Part shown: one piece after another, positions 43,025 through 52,092 of the stretch
How the letters are laid out: every line of letters starts with the position of its first letter
Position numbering within the stretch: position 1 is the first letter of the stretch
Source: JAIBAC01 sp046331095
GTDB taxonomy: Bacteria; Actinomycetota; Acidimicrobiia; UBA2766
Assembly (NCBI GenBank): GCA_046331095.1
Contig: JAXLRM010000003.1
Span: 620,001-684,000 of the forward strand
Length of the DNA: 64,000 nt
Direction of reading: 5' to 3'
Notes under the pieces: model-generated
The model's database searches: none
Told to the model about the DNA's origin: nothing
What the model saw: the letters and a program-made list of their open reading frames with translations, nothing else
Position numbers and translations under genes: made by a program

Positions 43025-43129
43025 GTGCAGCTCCTCTCGGCGGGCACGGGCGGTCGTTGGGCCCGGCCGGTTCGAGGACCCGCACGGTAGTTGGTGGGCG
43101 GACCCGGGCTCCGGGAGGCCCGACTCCGG

Positions 43130-44386
43130 TCACGGCCCGGGCGTGACCTTGAACGACTCGAACGCGAGGCTCGCGAGGCTCGACGCGGCGTCGCGGTTGC
43201 CGTTGGCGTCGAAGCCGTACCTGACGTTGAGATTCCCTCCGAAGAAGCCGCGTCCGCTGACCTCGAGCGCGAACTCGTCCTGGGTCAGGAAGTCGTTGTC
43301 GTCCTGGATGACGGCCTGGTAGCGGCAGAACCCGACGTCCTTGCGGAAGATCCCCGTCGTCACCGGGTCGGTGCAGATGCCGAGGCCGCTGATGAAGGCC
43401 TCCACGGTGCCGTCGGCGTTGTGGGTCACGACTCCGTTCTGGGTCAGGACGTTCGCCAGCGCGTATTCGAGCGTGCCGGACTGGATCGTCACGTCAGCCC
43501 AGGCAAACACCCCGTTGAAGTAAGTGAAAGCCGGCTTCCCGAACAACATGATCTGCTGCTTGCAGAAGTTCAAGAACGTCGCAGCCGAAAAGTTCCCCGC
43601 TGCCTCGAGGTCGACAGCCGGGAGCCCGGCGACGTCGGCTTTCACGCACGCGAGGTCCGAACGCTGCGCGTGCGCGTCGTTGTCGCGGTTGTCGTTGTTG
43701 GTGATCACGGACCCGCCCGGGAACTCGAACTCGCACGGGATGCCGTCGGCGTCGTTGTCGGTGCCCGGGGCGCAGCGGATGTCGTAGTCGAGGTCGATGC
43801 CCACTACCGACCAACGCTCCCAGTTCGAGCACGAGCCGCCGCCGAGCGAGCAGATCCGCGAGCGCAGGTCCCAGCCGTTGGGCGGTGACGGCTTGAACGT
43901 GTTGGCCGGGACCGTGATCGGCAGCCGGCAGTACGTGGTCGTATAGAAGGACGTGCCGTGTGGGCAAGCCCCGTCGATGGTGCCCGTGCCGTAGCCGGCG
44001 CCGGCGTTGTCGTCGACCACCTCGGCGACGCCGTTGGCATCCATGTCCCACTGCACCTCGATCGCGCTGGGGCCGTGCAAGGAGACCGAGCCGGGCGCGA
44101 GGATGCCGTCACCGCACAGATCCAGGATGCCGTCGTCGCGACAGACGGCGGCCTCCAGCGTGATCGGTTGGTCCTGGCGGGCGTCGTAGGTGCTCTGGGT
44201 GGCGCCGCCGATACACGCGCCGGTTCCGCCGGTGCACGGCGTCGGATCGTTTGTGATCAGTCCCCAGTCCGCGGCGCGTGCGCCCGAGGCACTCAGGATG
44301 GCGACGACGGCACCACCGACGAGCACGAGCCCGATCAACAGCAACCGGCGCACCTGTCGGATTTGCGACCTCGATGTTCCCAGCAC
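43130..44386 (-). CDS. Secreted Cys-rich protein of unknown function
   Basis: 418 residues. Signal peptide: basic start, hydrophobic LLLIGLVLVGGAVVAILSASG and likely cleavage at ARA-ADWG. The mature part has about a dozen cysteines, repeated short Asp/Asn-rich stretches (DMDANGVAEVVDDN, GTDNDADGIPCEFEFPGG, TNNDNRDNDAHA) that could bind calcium, and a terminal GRGFFGGNLNVRYGFDANG. No family recognised. It is divergent from DUF2252 across 171 bp, which contain a TCGATC-N4-GATCGA dyad (44408-44423) and three tandem GCCAGGT repeats near 44516. Confidence 0.65.
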   Translation of the reverse strand: MLGTSRSQIRQVRRLLLIGLVLVGGAVVAILSASGARAADWGLITNDPTPCTGGTGACIGGATQSTYDARQDQPITLEAAVCRDDGILDLCGDGILAPGSVSLHGPSAIEVQWDMDANGVAEVVDDNAGAGYGTGTIDGACPHGTSFYTTTYCRLPITVPANTFKPSPPNGWDLRSRICSLGGGSCSNWERWSVVGIDLDYDIRCAPGTDNDADGIPCEFEFPGGSVITNNDNRDNDAHAQRSDLACVKADVAGLPAVDLEAAGNFSAATFLNFCKQQIMLFGKPAFTYFNGVFAWADVTIQSGTLEYALANVLTQNGVVTHNADGTVEAFISGLGICTDPVTTGIFRKDVGFCRYQAVIQDDNDFLTQDEFALEVSGRGFFGGNLNVRYGFDANGNRDAASSLASLAFESFKVTPGP

Positions 44387-44557
44387 GGCTTCCCCCTACT
44401 CCCTGGGTCGATCCCGTGATCGATCCGGCCAGGTCCCGACTCCCACGGTCCGCGGGACAGCAACTGTTTCGCCACGCAACCCTCTCGGCCCTGTCTCACG
44501 TGGAGGCGGGCTCGAGCCAGGTGCCAGGTGCCAGGTGGACAGCCTAGATTCGCTGCC

Positions 44558-45964
44558 ATGGCTCCACTGGTACCGGCGCATTCGGACAGGCTGCTCTTCG
44601 AGACGAAGCCGACACGCGAACAGCGACTCGACGCAGGCCGAGCCCAGCGCAAGGTCCTACCGCGCACGGCGCACGCGGACCTCGCCCTCGCCGGCGGTCG
44701 ACGCGACCCACTCGAGATACTCGCACGCCAGGATGCCTCGCGGGTCGCCGAACTGGTACCGATCAGGTACGGCCGCATGGTTGCCACACCGTTCACCTTC
44801 CTGCGCGGCGCGGCTGCGGTCATGGCTCAGGACCTCGCGGCCGCACCGCAGTCGGGCCTCACCGTGCAGCTGTGCGGGGATGCGCACCTCTCGAACTTCG
44901 GCGGCTACGCAGCTCCCGACAGACGGCTCGTGTTCGACCTGAACGATTTCGACGAGACCCTCCCGGGCCCGTTCGAGTGGGACCTCAAGCGCCTCGCGGC
45001 GAGCATCGTCGTAGCGTCCCGTGACACCGGTTTCCCCGCGGAGTGGGCTCGATCTGCGGCGACGGCCGCGGTGCGCCAATACCGGGAGATGATGGGCCAC
45101 TGCGCCGACATGTCGGTCATGGATACGTGGTACACGCGCATGGAGGCCGACTCCGCGCTGAGCACGCGACTCGAGGTGTCGGCCGACTCCGAGCGGAGGA
45201 TCCAGAGGGCCGTCAAGAAGGCGAGACGCCGCACGAACCTGCAGGCTTTCGAGAAGTTGACCACCGTCGAGGACGGCAGACGCCGCATCGTCGCCGACCC
45301 ACCGCTCGTCGTCCCCCTCGAGGAGGAGGACGTGCCGGGCGTGACCCGCCGGTTGGCGGCAACCTTCGAGGAGTACCGCGCAACCCTCTCGGGCGACCGC
45401 CGCCACCTCCTCGACCGTTTCACGTTCGTGGACCTGGCCATGAAGGTCGTCGGTGTGGGCAGCGTCGGCACCCGCTGTCTGATCATGCTGTTGGAGGACG
45501 ACCGCGGCGACCCGCTCTTCCTGCAGGCCAAGGAGGCCACCCGCTCCGTGCTCGAGGACCACCTGGCGTCCAGTAGGTACCGCAACCACGGGCGCCGCGT
45601 GGTCGAGGGTCAGCGCCTGATGCAGGCGACCAGCGACATCTTCCTCGGTTGGGGACATGATGCCGAGGCGGATGTCGACTACTACTTCCGCCAACTCCGC
45701 GACATGAAGTTGTCGGCCGACGTCGCGAGCTTCCAACCCGAGACGCTCGTGGAGTACGCGTCGTTGTGTGGCGCTGCAATGGCGAGGGCGCATGCGCGAT
45801 CGGGTGACGCTGCCGCAATCTCGGGGTACCTGGGCACCAACGACCGGTTCGACGTCGCGGTGGCAACATGGGCCGACGCCTATGCGGACCAGAGCGAGCG
45901 CGATCACGCCCTGCTCGAGGCGGCGGTGGCGGACAAGAGCATCGAGGCCACGATCGGGGTGTGA
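44558..45964 (+). CDS. DUF2252 family protein
   Basis: 468 residues from ATG 44558. DUF2252 marks: RVAELVPIRYGRMVATPFTFLRG, LCGDAHLSNFGGYAAPDRRLVFDLNDFDET, PFEWDLKRLAASIVVA, VGVGSVGTRCLIMLLE and GRRVVEGQRLMQATSDIFLGW. The GDxHLxNFG and DxNDFD motifs resemble the catalytic loop and metal site of aminoglycoside-kinase-like folds, so a phosphotransferase is plausible but unproven. Cytoplasmic. 71 nt upstream of a secreted coiled-coil protein on the same strand. Confidence 0.88.
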   Translation: MAPLVPAHSDRLLFETKPTREQRLDAGRAQRKVLPRTAHADLALAGGRRDPLEILARQDASRVAELVPIRYGRMVATPFTFLRGAAAVMAQDLAAAPQSGLTVQLCGDAHLSNFGGYAAPDRRLVFDLNDFDETLPGPFEWDLKRLAASIVVASRDTGFPAEWARSAATAAVRQYREMMGHCADMSVMDTWYTRMEADSALSTRLEVSADSERRIQRAVKKARRRTNLQAFEKLTTVEDGRRRIVADPPLVVPLEEEDVPGVTRRLAATFEEYRATLSGDRRHLLDRFTFVDLAMKVVGVGSVGTRCLIMLLEDDRGDPLFLQAKEATRSVLEDHLASSRYRNHGRRVVEGQRLMQATSDIFLGWGHDAEADVDYYFRQLRDMKLSADVASFQPETLVEYASLCGAAMARAHARSGDAAAISGYLGTNDRFDVAVATWADAYADQSERDHALLEAAVADKSIEATIGV

Positions 45965-46035
45965 GCTCCGCGCGTGGGAAGGCGGCAGTGCTCGCGAGCA
46001 TGAACTGGGGCACGCGTACAGTCGATAGGTCCCCT

Positions 46036-47286
46036 ATGCGACGCTGCCAGGCCGCTCTCCTCGCTCTCTGCCTCACGGTGACGGGCTTCGTCCTCGTCCC
46101 GGCGGAGGCGCGCGCGCAGTCGAGCGACTCGGCTACGGACCTCGAGCAGCAGATCATCGCGCTCAAGGAGGTCCTCGACGGCGAGACGCGGCGCCAAGCG
46201 GAGCTCTCGGAGCGGCTGGCCGAGATCGACGCCGAGATCGACGTGTCCACTGCCGAGGAGCACGACATGCAGCGTGCGGTTGCCGCTGCCGAGTCGGCTG
46301 TGAGGTCCTCGTCCCAGCGGGTCGACATGATGGCGAAGGAGCTGTACCGGCACCCGAGCCAGCGGCTCGCCTCGATCCTGAACGCGGGATCGCCGAACGA
46401 CTACATCGTCGGGCAGCGGTACCTGGGCCAGGCGCTGCACCAGAACTCCGACGCCCTGGACGCGAACGTCAGGGACCGCGACGATCTCGCCAGGCTGACC
46501 CAGGAGCTCCACGACAAGAGGCGTGCCCTCGAGGACGAGCAGGCCCAACGCGAGGCGAGCAAGAAGATCGTGGACGCGTCGGTCGCCAACCAGCAAGCAG
46601 CGATCGCCAAGCTGGAGGGGGTCCTGGCAACCGCGCGGAGCCAGGGGGCGCTGCCGTGGGGTGGGTTCCCGAACTGCACGGCAGCGCCGCACACGAACCT
46701 ACCCGGGCCGTGGACGCTGGAGGACTGGGCAGCCGCGACCCTCAAGAGCCTCGCGCTGCGGATGGGACGGCCTGTCACCGAAGTGCTGACCCACGAGCAC
46801 ATAGTCGCCCTGATCGCGTTCGCCTGGGGTGAAGGCGGTGGTACCAACAACCACAAGGGCCAGTTCAACCCGCTCAACACCAATGGATGGACGCGCCTCT
46901 TCCCCGAGCTGCAGGGACGGTCTTCGGGGTTCGGCACCGACGATTGGCCGACCTTCGACGCCGGTGTCGAGGCCACTGCGCGGGCACTCACCTGGCGGAC
47001 TCAGAACCGCACTGCCAAGACGCTGCTGATCCCGACCTCGACAGCGCGCGACTTCTTCGTCGCGCTCCAGTCGGCGGGCGCCTATGCCGGGAACAAGAAC
47101 TGGAGCGCCGACGACGCTGCCCAGAACGGCAAGTACAACAGCATCCTCGGCTCGATCGCGGCCAACTACGGCAAGTACGCGGGCACGGTCCTGCAGGCCT
47201 CGGGTCAGGTCCCGACGCCAGGTACTCCCCGCGTCCCCACCGGCGTCGGACCCGCCGGCTTCGCCGACCTCCCCATGGGCTGCTGA
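46036..47286 (+). CDS. Secreted coiled-coil protein with lysozyme-like C-terminal domain
   Basis: 416 residues from ATG 46036. Signal peptide RRCQAALLALCLTVTGFVLV with cleavage after EARA. Residues ~32-215 are heptad-rich coiled coil (LEQQIIALKEVLDGETRRQAEL, LARLTQELHDKRRALEDEQAQ) like the N-terminal arm of PcsB/RipA/EnvC-type cell-wall proteins. Residues ~245-380 have EHIVALIAFAWGEGGGTNNHKGQFNPLNT, with a possible catalytic Glu in AWGEGGG and a lysozyme-like look; SLT or glucosaminidase relatives are candidates. Role inferred as peptidoglycan cleavage under control of a coiled coil. A family A hairpin begins 9 bp after its stop. Confidence 0.7.
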   Translation: MRRCQAALLALCLTVTGFVLVPAEARAQSSDSATDLEQQIIALKEVLDGETRRQAELSERLAEIDAEIDVSTAEEHDMQRAVAAAESAVRSSSQRVDMMAKELYRHPSQRLASILNAGSPNDYIVGQRYLGQALHQNSDALDANVRDRDDLARLTQELHDKRRALEDEQAQREASKKIVDASVANQQAAIAKLEGVLATARSQGALPWGGFPNCTAAPHTNLPGPWTLEDWAAATLKSLALRMGRPVTEVLTHEHIVALIAFAWGEGGGTNNHKGQFNPLNTNGWTRLFPELQGRSSGFGTDDWPTFDAGVEATARALTWRTQNRTAKTLLIPTSTARDFFVALQSAGAYAGNKNWSADDAAQNGKYNSILGSIAANYGKYAGTVLQASGQVPTPGTPRVPTGVGPAGFADLPMGC

Positions 47287-47295
47287 CACCCACCC

Positions 47296-47345
47296 CCAAA
47301 CGCGGGCAGGACGACCCGCCAGCGACACAAACCACCCGCGTTCGG
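47296..47345. repeat. Single 50-bp palindromic unit, family A
   Basis: Arms CCAAACGCGGG (47296-47306) and CCCGCGTTCGG (47335-47345) with one mismatch. The internal 28 nt keep the family A pattern (ACGACCCGC ... GCGACACAAACCA against ACGGCCCGC ... ACGACACAGACCA in the 12-kb array). It lies between two convergent genes, 10 bp after one stop. Confidence 0.75.
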
Positions 47346-47415
47346 GGGGACACCCACGGACGTGGGGCCGGAGGACCCTGGGGTATCGCCCTGGGGGCCG
47401 GCAGCGGGCCGGCGA

Positions 47416-49995
47416 TCAGTCGGTGGCGAGGGCACGAACGATGTCGAGGTCACGTACCGCCCACAGGGCAGCAGCCGCTCCGACGGACACCGCCACGAAC
47501 GCCCCGGCGACAGACCAGAAGATCGTCCCGGCGTCGACGACGAATCGCGCGTGCAGAGTGAACAGGTACGGCGCGGCGCCGACGAAGGCCATCTCCAACA
47601 ACAGCCCCGTCACCACACCGACAAGGGCGCCGATGCCACCGAGCACGAACGCGTCGCCTACCAGGACCAGGGCCTCCTGCCCCGCGCCCATTCCGAGCGC
47701 ACGCAAGCCTGCTCTCTGCTTGCCCTGGCTGACTACGACGAGTACGAGCATGTTCATGACCCCGAGAGCAGCAACGGCAAGTGCCATCCAGCCCACGGCG
47801 TTGAACGGGCCGAGGAACCGACCGAGAACCCCGAGTGTGGCACCGGCGAGCTCCGGGCCCGTGTAGTAGTGGATCCCCGCGACTCGAGGGAGCTGTGCCT
47901 TCAACTCCTCGGGGGAGATCCCACTCACGGGATGTACGAACAGCCCGCTGATCCCGACACCCCACGCCTCTTGTGCGATGTCGAGGCGGACGAGCATCGT
48001 GGCCCCCAGTCCCGAGACCTCGCCTCCACGTAGCTCACCGACCCCGGCCACGTGGAAGCGCCTCGCACCCGTGGAGGTGGGCAACACGATCTCGCCACCG
48101 GCACCGGTGGAGAACTCGGCGGCCCCCAGGCGGGTCAACAGCACCTCGCCTCCGGCGATTGCCTCCTGCATCGCCTCGGTGCTCATCCCGGGGATGTCGA
48201 TACCCCGGAACGGGATCGGGCTGCCCGGTTCCACGGCGGTCACTCCGAGTCGATCCGAGATGGTCGTGGACGCGCCGCGGATCGCGAGATCGACCCCGGG
48301 AGTTCGATCGACGGCGGAGATCAGGTCCTCGGAGAGAGGCACGTTTTGCTGCTCTCCGACCGCTTGCGGGAGGACCACCACTTCGGTGTCGACCACCGCC
48401 GGAATCGCCGTCTTCATCGACCGTTCGACCGAGGCCCGGGTGCCCTGAGTTCCCACGAAGACCATGAGGCCCAGAGTCACCATGGCGACGGTGACGCCTG
48501 TCCGCATCGGCGATCCGGTCAGGTCGGCGCGAACGAGTAGCGGGACGAACCAGCCACCGGGAAGTGGCGGCACGAAGCGCGCGAGCCTCGGTGCGAGGAC
48601 GACGGTCGCGGCTATGGCCCCCAGACAGACGGCGCCGATGCCTGCGTAGGCGGCCTTGGGTGGGAGGAGTCCACGCCCTGTGGCGCAAGCCACGACCACC
48701 CCAGCGACGATCACGAAGCCCGAGACGAATAGGTGGCGCCACCCCAGGCTCCGCAGGGGGGCCGCTGTCTCACGGTCGTCGACGACATCCAGGGGCGCGC
48801 GCACGACGACGTCGCCGACCGTCACGGCCGCGGCCAACGCACCGAGTCCGACAGTGGCGATCGCGACGGCTACGTACCACCCGAGACCCAGGTGGGCACC
48901 TGCGCGCACACCCATCCCGGAGAGGAGCGCGCCTGCGAAGCGGCCGATCAGGACCCCACCCAGCACGCGGCCGAGCACGAGCGCGATCGGGATTGCTACA
49001 ACGCCGAGGAGAGCACCTTCGACGAGATAGGAGACGACGAGTGCGCCTCGCCCCTGACCCAGGATCTGCACGGTGGCGAGACCCCGGCGCCGCTCGAGGG
49101 CACCGACGAGGAACGTCGAGATCCCCAGGAACAGCCCGGTGGCGGCGGCGGCGCATCCGATCAAACCGAAGAGCAGCTCCGCCCGCTGGAGTATCGGCGG
49201 CTTCGGCTGGGCGCCTCCGGGACCAACGGCCACGGCAGACCCGAACGAGTCGCGCAGTCCGGCAGCGTCGCTCCGGTCCAGCGTCGGCACGACGACGAAG
49301 GAGAGTTGCTGCGGGTGCCCGAGCAGATCGGCGACGTCGGTGACACCTCCGAAGACGACCATCGATTCGTTGAGATCGCCCAGTCCGTCCCCTTCGATGA
49401 TCGTTCCCACGTGAGCTCGCCGGTCGCCAGGGAACTCGACGTCGTCACCGAGCCCCACCCCGAGGCTGGCAGCGGCCCGAGCTGTCATCCCGAGAGACGG
49501 ACCGGCACCGTCCACGTCGACGAGCTCGGACATGTGGCGAACACAGTCGAAGGGACCGGTGACGGCTTCGAGGCGGCAGTCCCCACCCACGACAAGGACC
49601 CCGGCATCGCCGGATCGGGATCGTGCGGTCGCGAAGCCCGTGGCGACCGGGGCGGGGCTCATGTTCTCGGGTACCGCTCGGAAGACCGTCTCGGGCATCC
49701 ACGAGCCGACGGCGGGGCGGACGAAGACGGCTTCGGGGGCGATAGCGGTAAGTCTGTCGACGAAGATGCGGAAGGGGCGTGACACCGCATCGGTCAACGA
49801 CACTGTCGCCAGCAGTGACGCTCCCGCGAGCCCGAGGCTGATCACGACGAAGACCGCACGCGACCACCTGATCGATCCAAGGTTCACTCGTCGGAAGACG
49901 GCAAGGAAGATCGCACCGGGAACCGTCGAGGTGCCCGGACCAGGCCCCGGTGTGCGAGGGTGGACCTCAGCCGGCGTCGGCGTCGAAACGGCCAT
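47416..49995 (-). CDS. FtsX-like ABC transporter permease
   Basis: About 859 residues if started at ATG 49995, overlapping the upstream ATPase-like gene by 29 nt; GTG 49887 is a shorter alternative. Layout of a large MacB/LolE-type permease: N-terminal helix (AVFVVISLGLAGASLLATVSL), extracytoplasmic domain, three-helix FtsX block (~270-410), a mid section, a second extracytoplasmic region, and a final FtsX block (AVGWMALAVAALGVMNMLVLVVVSQGKQRAGLRALGMG; AGTIFWSVAGAFVAVSVGAAAALWAV). Such permeases move lipoproteins, peptides or signals across the membrane by ATPase-driven mechanotransmission. Its partner has lost the ATPase motifs. Confidence 0.85.
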   Translation of the reverse strand: MAVSTPTPAEVHPRTPGPGPGTSTVPGAIFLAVFRRVNLGSIRWSRAVFVVISLGLAGASLLATVSLTDAVSRPFRIFVDRLTAIAPEAVFVRPAVGSWMPETVFRAVPENMSPAPVATGFATARSRSGDAGVLVVGGDCRLEAVTGPFDCVRHMSELVDVDGAGPSLGMTARAAASLGVGLGDDVEFPGDRRAHVGTIIEGDGLGDLNESMVVFGGVTDVADLLGHPQQLSFVVVPTLDRSDAAGLRDSFGSAVAVGPGGAQPKPPILQRAELLFGLIGCAAAATGLFLGISTFLVGALERRRGLATVQILGQGRGALVVSYLVEGALLGVVAIPIALVLGRVLGGVLIGRFAGALLSGMGVRAGAHLGLGWYVAVAIATVGLGALAAAVTVGDVVVRAPLDVVDDRETAAPLRSLGWRHLFVSGFVIVAGVVVACATGRGLLPPKAAYAGIGAVCLGAIAATVVLAPRLARFVPPLPGGWFVPLLVRADLTGSPMRTGVTVAMVTLGLMVFVGTQGTRASVERSMKTAIPAVVDTEVVVLPQAVGEQQNVPLSEDLISAVDRTPGVDLAIRGASTTISDRLGVTAVEPGSPIPFRGIDIPGMSTEAMQEAIAGGEVLLTRLGAAEFSTGAGGEIVLPTSTGARRFHVAGVGELRGGEVSGLGATMLVRLDIAQEAWGVGISGLFVHPVSGISPEELKAQLPRVAGIHYYTGPELAGATLGVLGRFLGPFNAVGWMALAVAALGVMNMLVLVVVSQGKQRAGLRALGMGAGQEALVLVGDAFVLGGIGALVGVVTGLLLEMAFVGAAPYLFTLHARFVVDAGTIFWSVAGAFVAVSVGAAAALWAVRDLDIVRALATD

Positions 49996-50695
49996 CGGAG
50001 CCCATGGTGCGACCGTGGTAGGAGAGCATGACCGCCCGGGTGCGCGAACCTCCGGGCATATCGCGCAATCTGTCGGCGGCGGACGGATCCTTCGTGCACA
50101 GCACGACCCCAGCGGGGCGGCGCGGATGGACTGCCGCGAACGTGAGGCCGAGAAGGAACGTCTCTCGCAGGGAACGATCGGCGCCGAAGTGCCGCCACGG
50201 ATCGTTGACCAAGAGGAGGTCCGGTTGCGGCGCGGTGGCACGCGCAAGGTCGAGCACCCAGAGCGTCTCGTTGTCGAGACGGTGCAACGGGACGGAGGCG
50301 AGCGGTTCCAGGCCGAAACTCCGCAGGACACGTCGTGCGGCTTGGACGGCAGCGTGACGTCTGACACCTGCGAGACCCAGATGCGTGAGGACCGATTCGG
50401 CGGCTGTCGGGCCGTAGAGCCGAGGGGCTCCGCCGACCACGCCCGCGACATCGGGTCGGCGGCCGAGGTCACCCGGGATGTCGCAACCACGCAGGAGGAG
50501 TCTCCCCCGGTGGTGGCCGACCGTGCCGGTGGCGACATCGTGGAAGAGACCCGCCGGCGAACCGTTCACGACGAGGATGTCGCCGGGTACGAGGGTGTCC
50601 GTGAATCCCTCGATACGTTCGTTGCCGCGGCGCGCCCACATCGAGTCCCAGATGAGCACCGGCAGCTCCGCGCCTCCGTGCTGCGATCCGTGCAC
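49967..50695 (-). CDS. Degenerate ABC ATPase-like protein (pseudo-ATPase) paired with the FtsX-like permease
   Basis: 242 residues whose length and layout follow ABC ATPases of the MacB/LolD type, but every catalytic motif is broken. The P-loop position (44-52) reads NGSPAGLFH, without Lys or Ser/Thr, before GHHRGRLLLRGCDIPG, which parallels the SGEVLLRGRDI stretch. The signature LSGGQ position reads HRLDNETLWVLDLARA (138-152). Walker B reads PDLLLVNDPW (158-167) with Asn-Asp for Asp-Glu. So it probably cannot hydrolyse ATP. It overlaps the permease start and is thus likely its stable partner. A wrong start or sequencing error is unlikely as all motifs are in frame. Confidence 0.7.
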   Translation of the reverse strand: MHGSQHGGAELPVLIWDSMWARRGNERIEGFTDTLVPGDILVVNGSPAGLFHDVATGTVGHHRGRLLLRGCDIPGDLGRRPDVAGVVGGAPRLYGPTAAESVLTHLGLAGVRRHAAVQAARRVLRSFGLEPLASVPLHRLDNETLWVLDLARATAPQPDLLLVNDPWRHFGADRSLRETFLLGLTFAAVHPRRPAGVVLCTKDPSAADRLRDMPGGSRTRAVMLSYHGRTMGSDGRFDADAG

Positions 50696-50903
50696 CTGCC
50701 CCCCAGTCAGGATCGATCCGCCCGCCGAAGGCGGATCAGCACCTCAGACTACGGGACGTGCAGGTCGGACGCCCCTTGGGCGAGCGCGCTCGTGAGATGT
50801 TTCACAAGCTTCCCGATTTCGTTGAGTTCTGCAGCCGGAGCACTTACGTTGAGCCGGCCAAGCAGCCGTCGGGACGGGACGGGTGGGGCCTGTCCCGGCG
50901 GCC

Positions 50904-50970
50904 GCCCCTCCCCCGATCGCGGGCAGAACGACGCGTCGACGTTACAGACCGCCCGCGATTGCGGAGGGGC
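50904..50970. repeat. Divergent family A palindrome after the 88-residue gene
   Basis: Outer arms GCCCCTCC/GGAGGGGC (50904-50911 and 50963-50970) and inner CGATCGCGGG/CCCGCGATTG (50914-50923 and 50952-50961) form a long hairpin. The core GCAGAACGACGCG...TTACAGACCG recalls the family A core. It lies 6 bp beyond the stop of the minus-strand gene at 50976. The rest of the 280-bp gap from 50696 shows nothing else. Confidence 0.55.
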
Positions 50971-50975
50971 AGCTC

Positions 50976-51242
50976 TCAGCGGCGGCGGTGCTGGTGATTC
51001 TGGGGACGGCGCGAGCGCTTCTTGCGGCGACGTGGCGGCGCGTCGGACGTCTCCGGGCGCGGAGCATCGTCGAAGGGTTCGACCGCGACGATGCTCGAGA
51101 TCGCGTACACCCGGCCGCCGAAGTCGGCACAGCCGGCCTGGACCGTGGTCAGGACGCCAACGTGGTCGACCCGCCCGGTACGTGCGTCGAGGCGAACCCC
51201 GAGGTTCCTACCGATCAGGGGAACGAGAGCCTCTTCTGTCAT
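50976..51242 (-). CDS. Small conserved-looking protein with basic C-terminal tail
   Basis: 88 residues from ATG 51242, preceded by an AAGGTG-type ribosome site. Residues 1-50 look folded (ALVPLIGRNLGVRLDARTGRVDHVGVLTTVQ, then GGRVYAISSIVAVEPFDD), like a small beta-barrel; the tail is PPRRRKKRSRRPQNHQHRRR-type, probably nucleic-acid-binding. Family not recognised. 248 bp without a gene separate it from the upstream ORF. Confidence 0.5.
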   Translation of the reverse strand: MTEEALVPLIGRNLGVRLDARTGRVDHVGVLTTVQAGCADFGGRVYAISSIVAVEPFDDAPRPETSDAPPRRRKKRSRRPQNHQHRRR

Positions 51243-51490
51243 GCGATCACCTTCGCTGGACGGCGTGGTTGCAGTCCGCTGCGTGCGGCCTTGCAACCCG
51301 TGACAAGGCAACGATGTGACGCCGCCGGGGCAGCGCAGCGTCGTTCGGGGCCGTGGCCGACTCGCGCGTCCCGGTCGTGCGCGCCCCAAGGGCGGCAGGG
51401 AAACGGAGAGGAGACCTACGCCGCTCCGGCCAAGGTGCGGCGCCGACGGATGGGAGCATAGTCATCCAGAGCCGGGAAGCTCGGGACGAA

Positions 51491-52072
51491 TCAACCGGTC
51501 CCGCTACGACAGTGCTGGGTGCTGTAGGCGGCAAGCTGTCCGGCACGGTCCCCGGCCACGTCGCCCGAGTAGCTGTAACCCAGGATCCTGAGTACCGCAG
51601 CGACGTCCTCGGGCGAGCTGAGACCTCCGCCGAGTGCCTGGTCGAGGAGATGCGGTGAGTAGCCGTACTTCTCGAACACGCCGCGAGATGCCTCCATGTC
51701 GGCAGCGTGAGCGGCGGCGGTACCGCGGATCTCCTCGGGGGCATTGCGGGCAACAAGGGCGGACGCCTCGACCCGTCGGGCGACGAGGTCGCGCACACCA
51801 TCGGGATCGTCGGGCAACTTCGCCGCAGGATCGGGGTAGGCGTCGGCGCTCTCGCAGAACCCCGCCAGGGCCACGCCCGGGTCCTCCTGGCTCCCGAGCG
51901 CCAGCCAGACACCGACGGCGAGGACGAGGACACCCACGAGCACACCGCCGATGACCACGAGGACACGGCGCGGGCGTCGCTGTCGCCGCCTTCGGTCAGG
52001 TGGCCTCGCCGGTGACGTGGCCGGCGGCACGCCCGTCTTGGAGTGTCGCGGGACGTAGTCCTCTGGCTGCAT
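51491..52072 (-). CDS. Membrane-anchored hypothetical protein
   Basis: 193 residues from ATG 52072. Cytoplasmic Pro/Arg-rich N-terminus (RPPDRRRRQRRPRR), one membrane helix (VLVVIGGVLVGVLVLAVGVWLAL), and an outside helical domain of about 130 residues with two cysteines (GFCESADAYPDP; STQHCRSG) that could form a disulfide. No family recognised. Typical of actinobacterial cell-envelope proteins. It starts 20 nt after the aldehyde dehydrogenase stop. Confidence 0.6.
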   Translation of the reverse strand: MQPEDYVPRHSKTGVPPATSPARPPDRRRRQRRPRRVLVVIGGVLVGVLVLAVGVWLALGSQEDPGVALAGFCESADAYPDPAAKLPDDPDGVRDLVARRVEASALVARNAPEEIRGTAAAHAADMEASRGVFEKYGYSPHLLDQALGGGLSSPEDVAAVLRILGYSYSGDVAGDRAGQLAAYSTQHCRSGTG

Positions 52073-52092
52073 CGGCTCCCAGCGTATGTCGC

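Noticed and set aside
50758..51461. Plus-strand open frames between the ATPase-like gene and the 193-residue gene
   Set aside because: No ribosome site, Arg/Pro-rich composition, and they overlap the palindrome and a better minus-strand gene.
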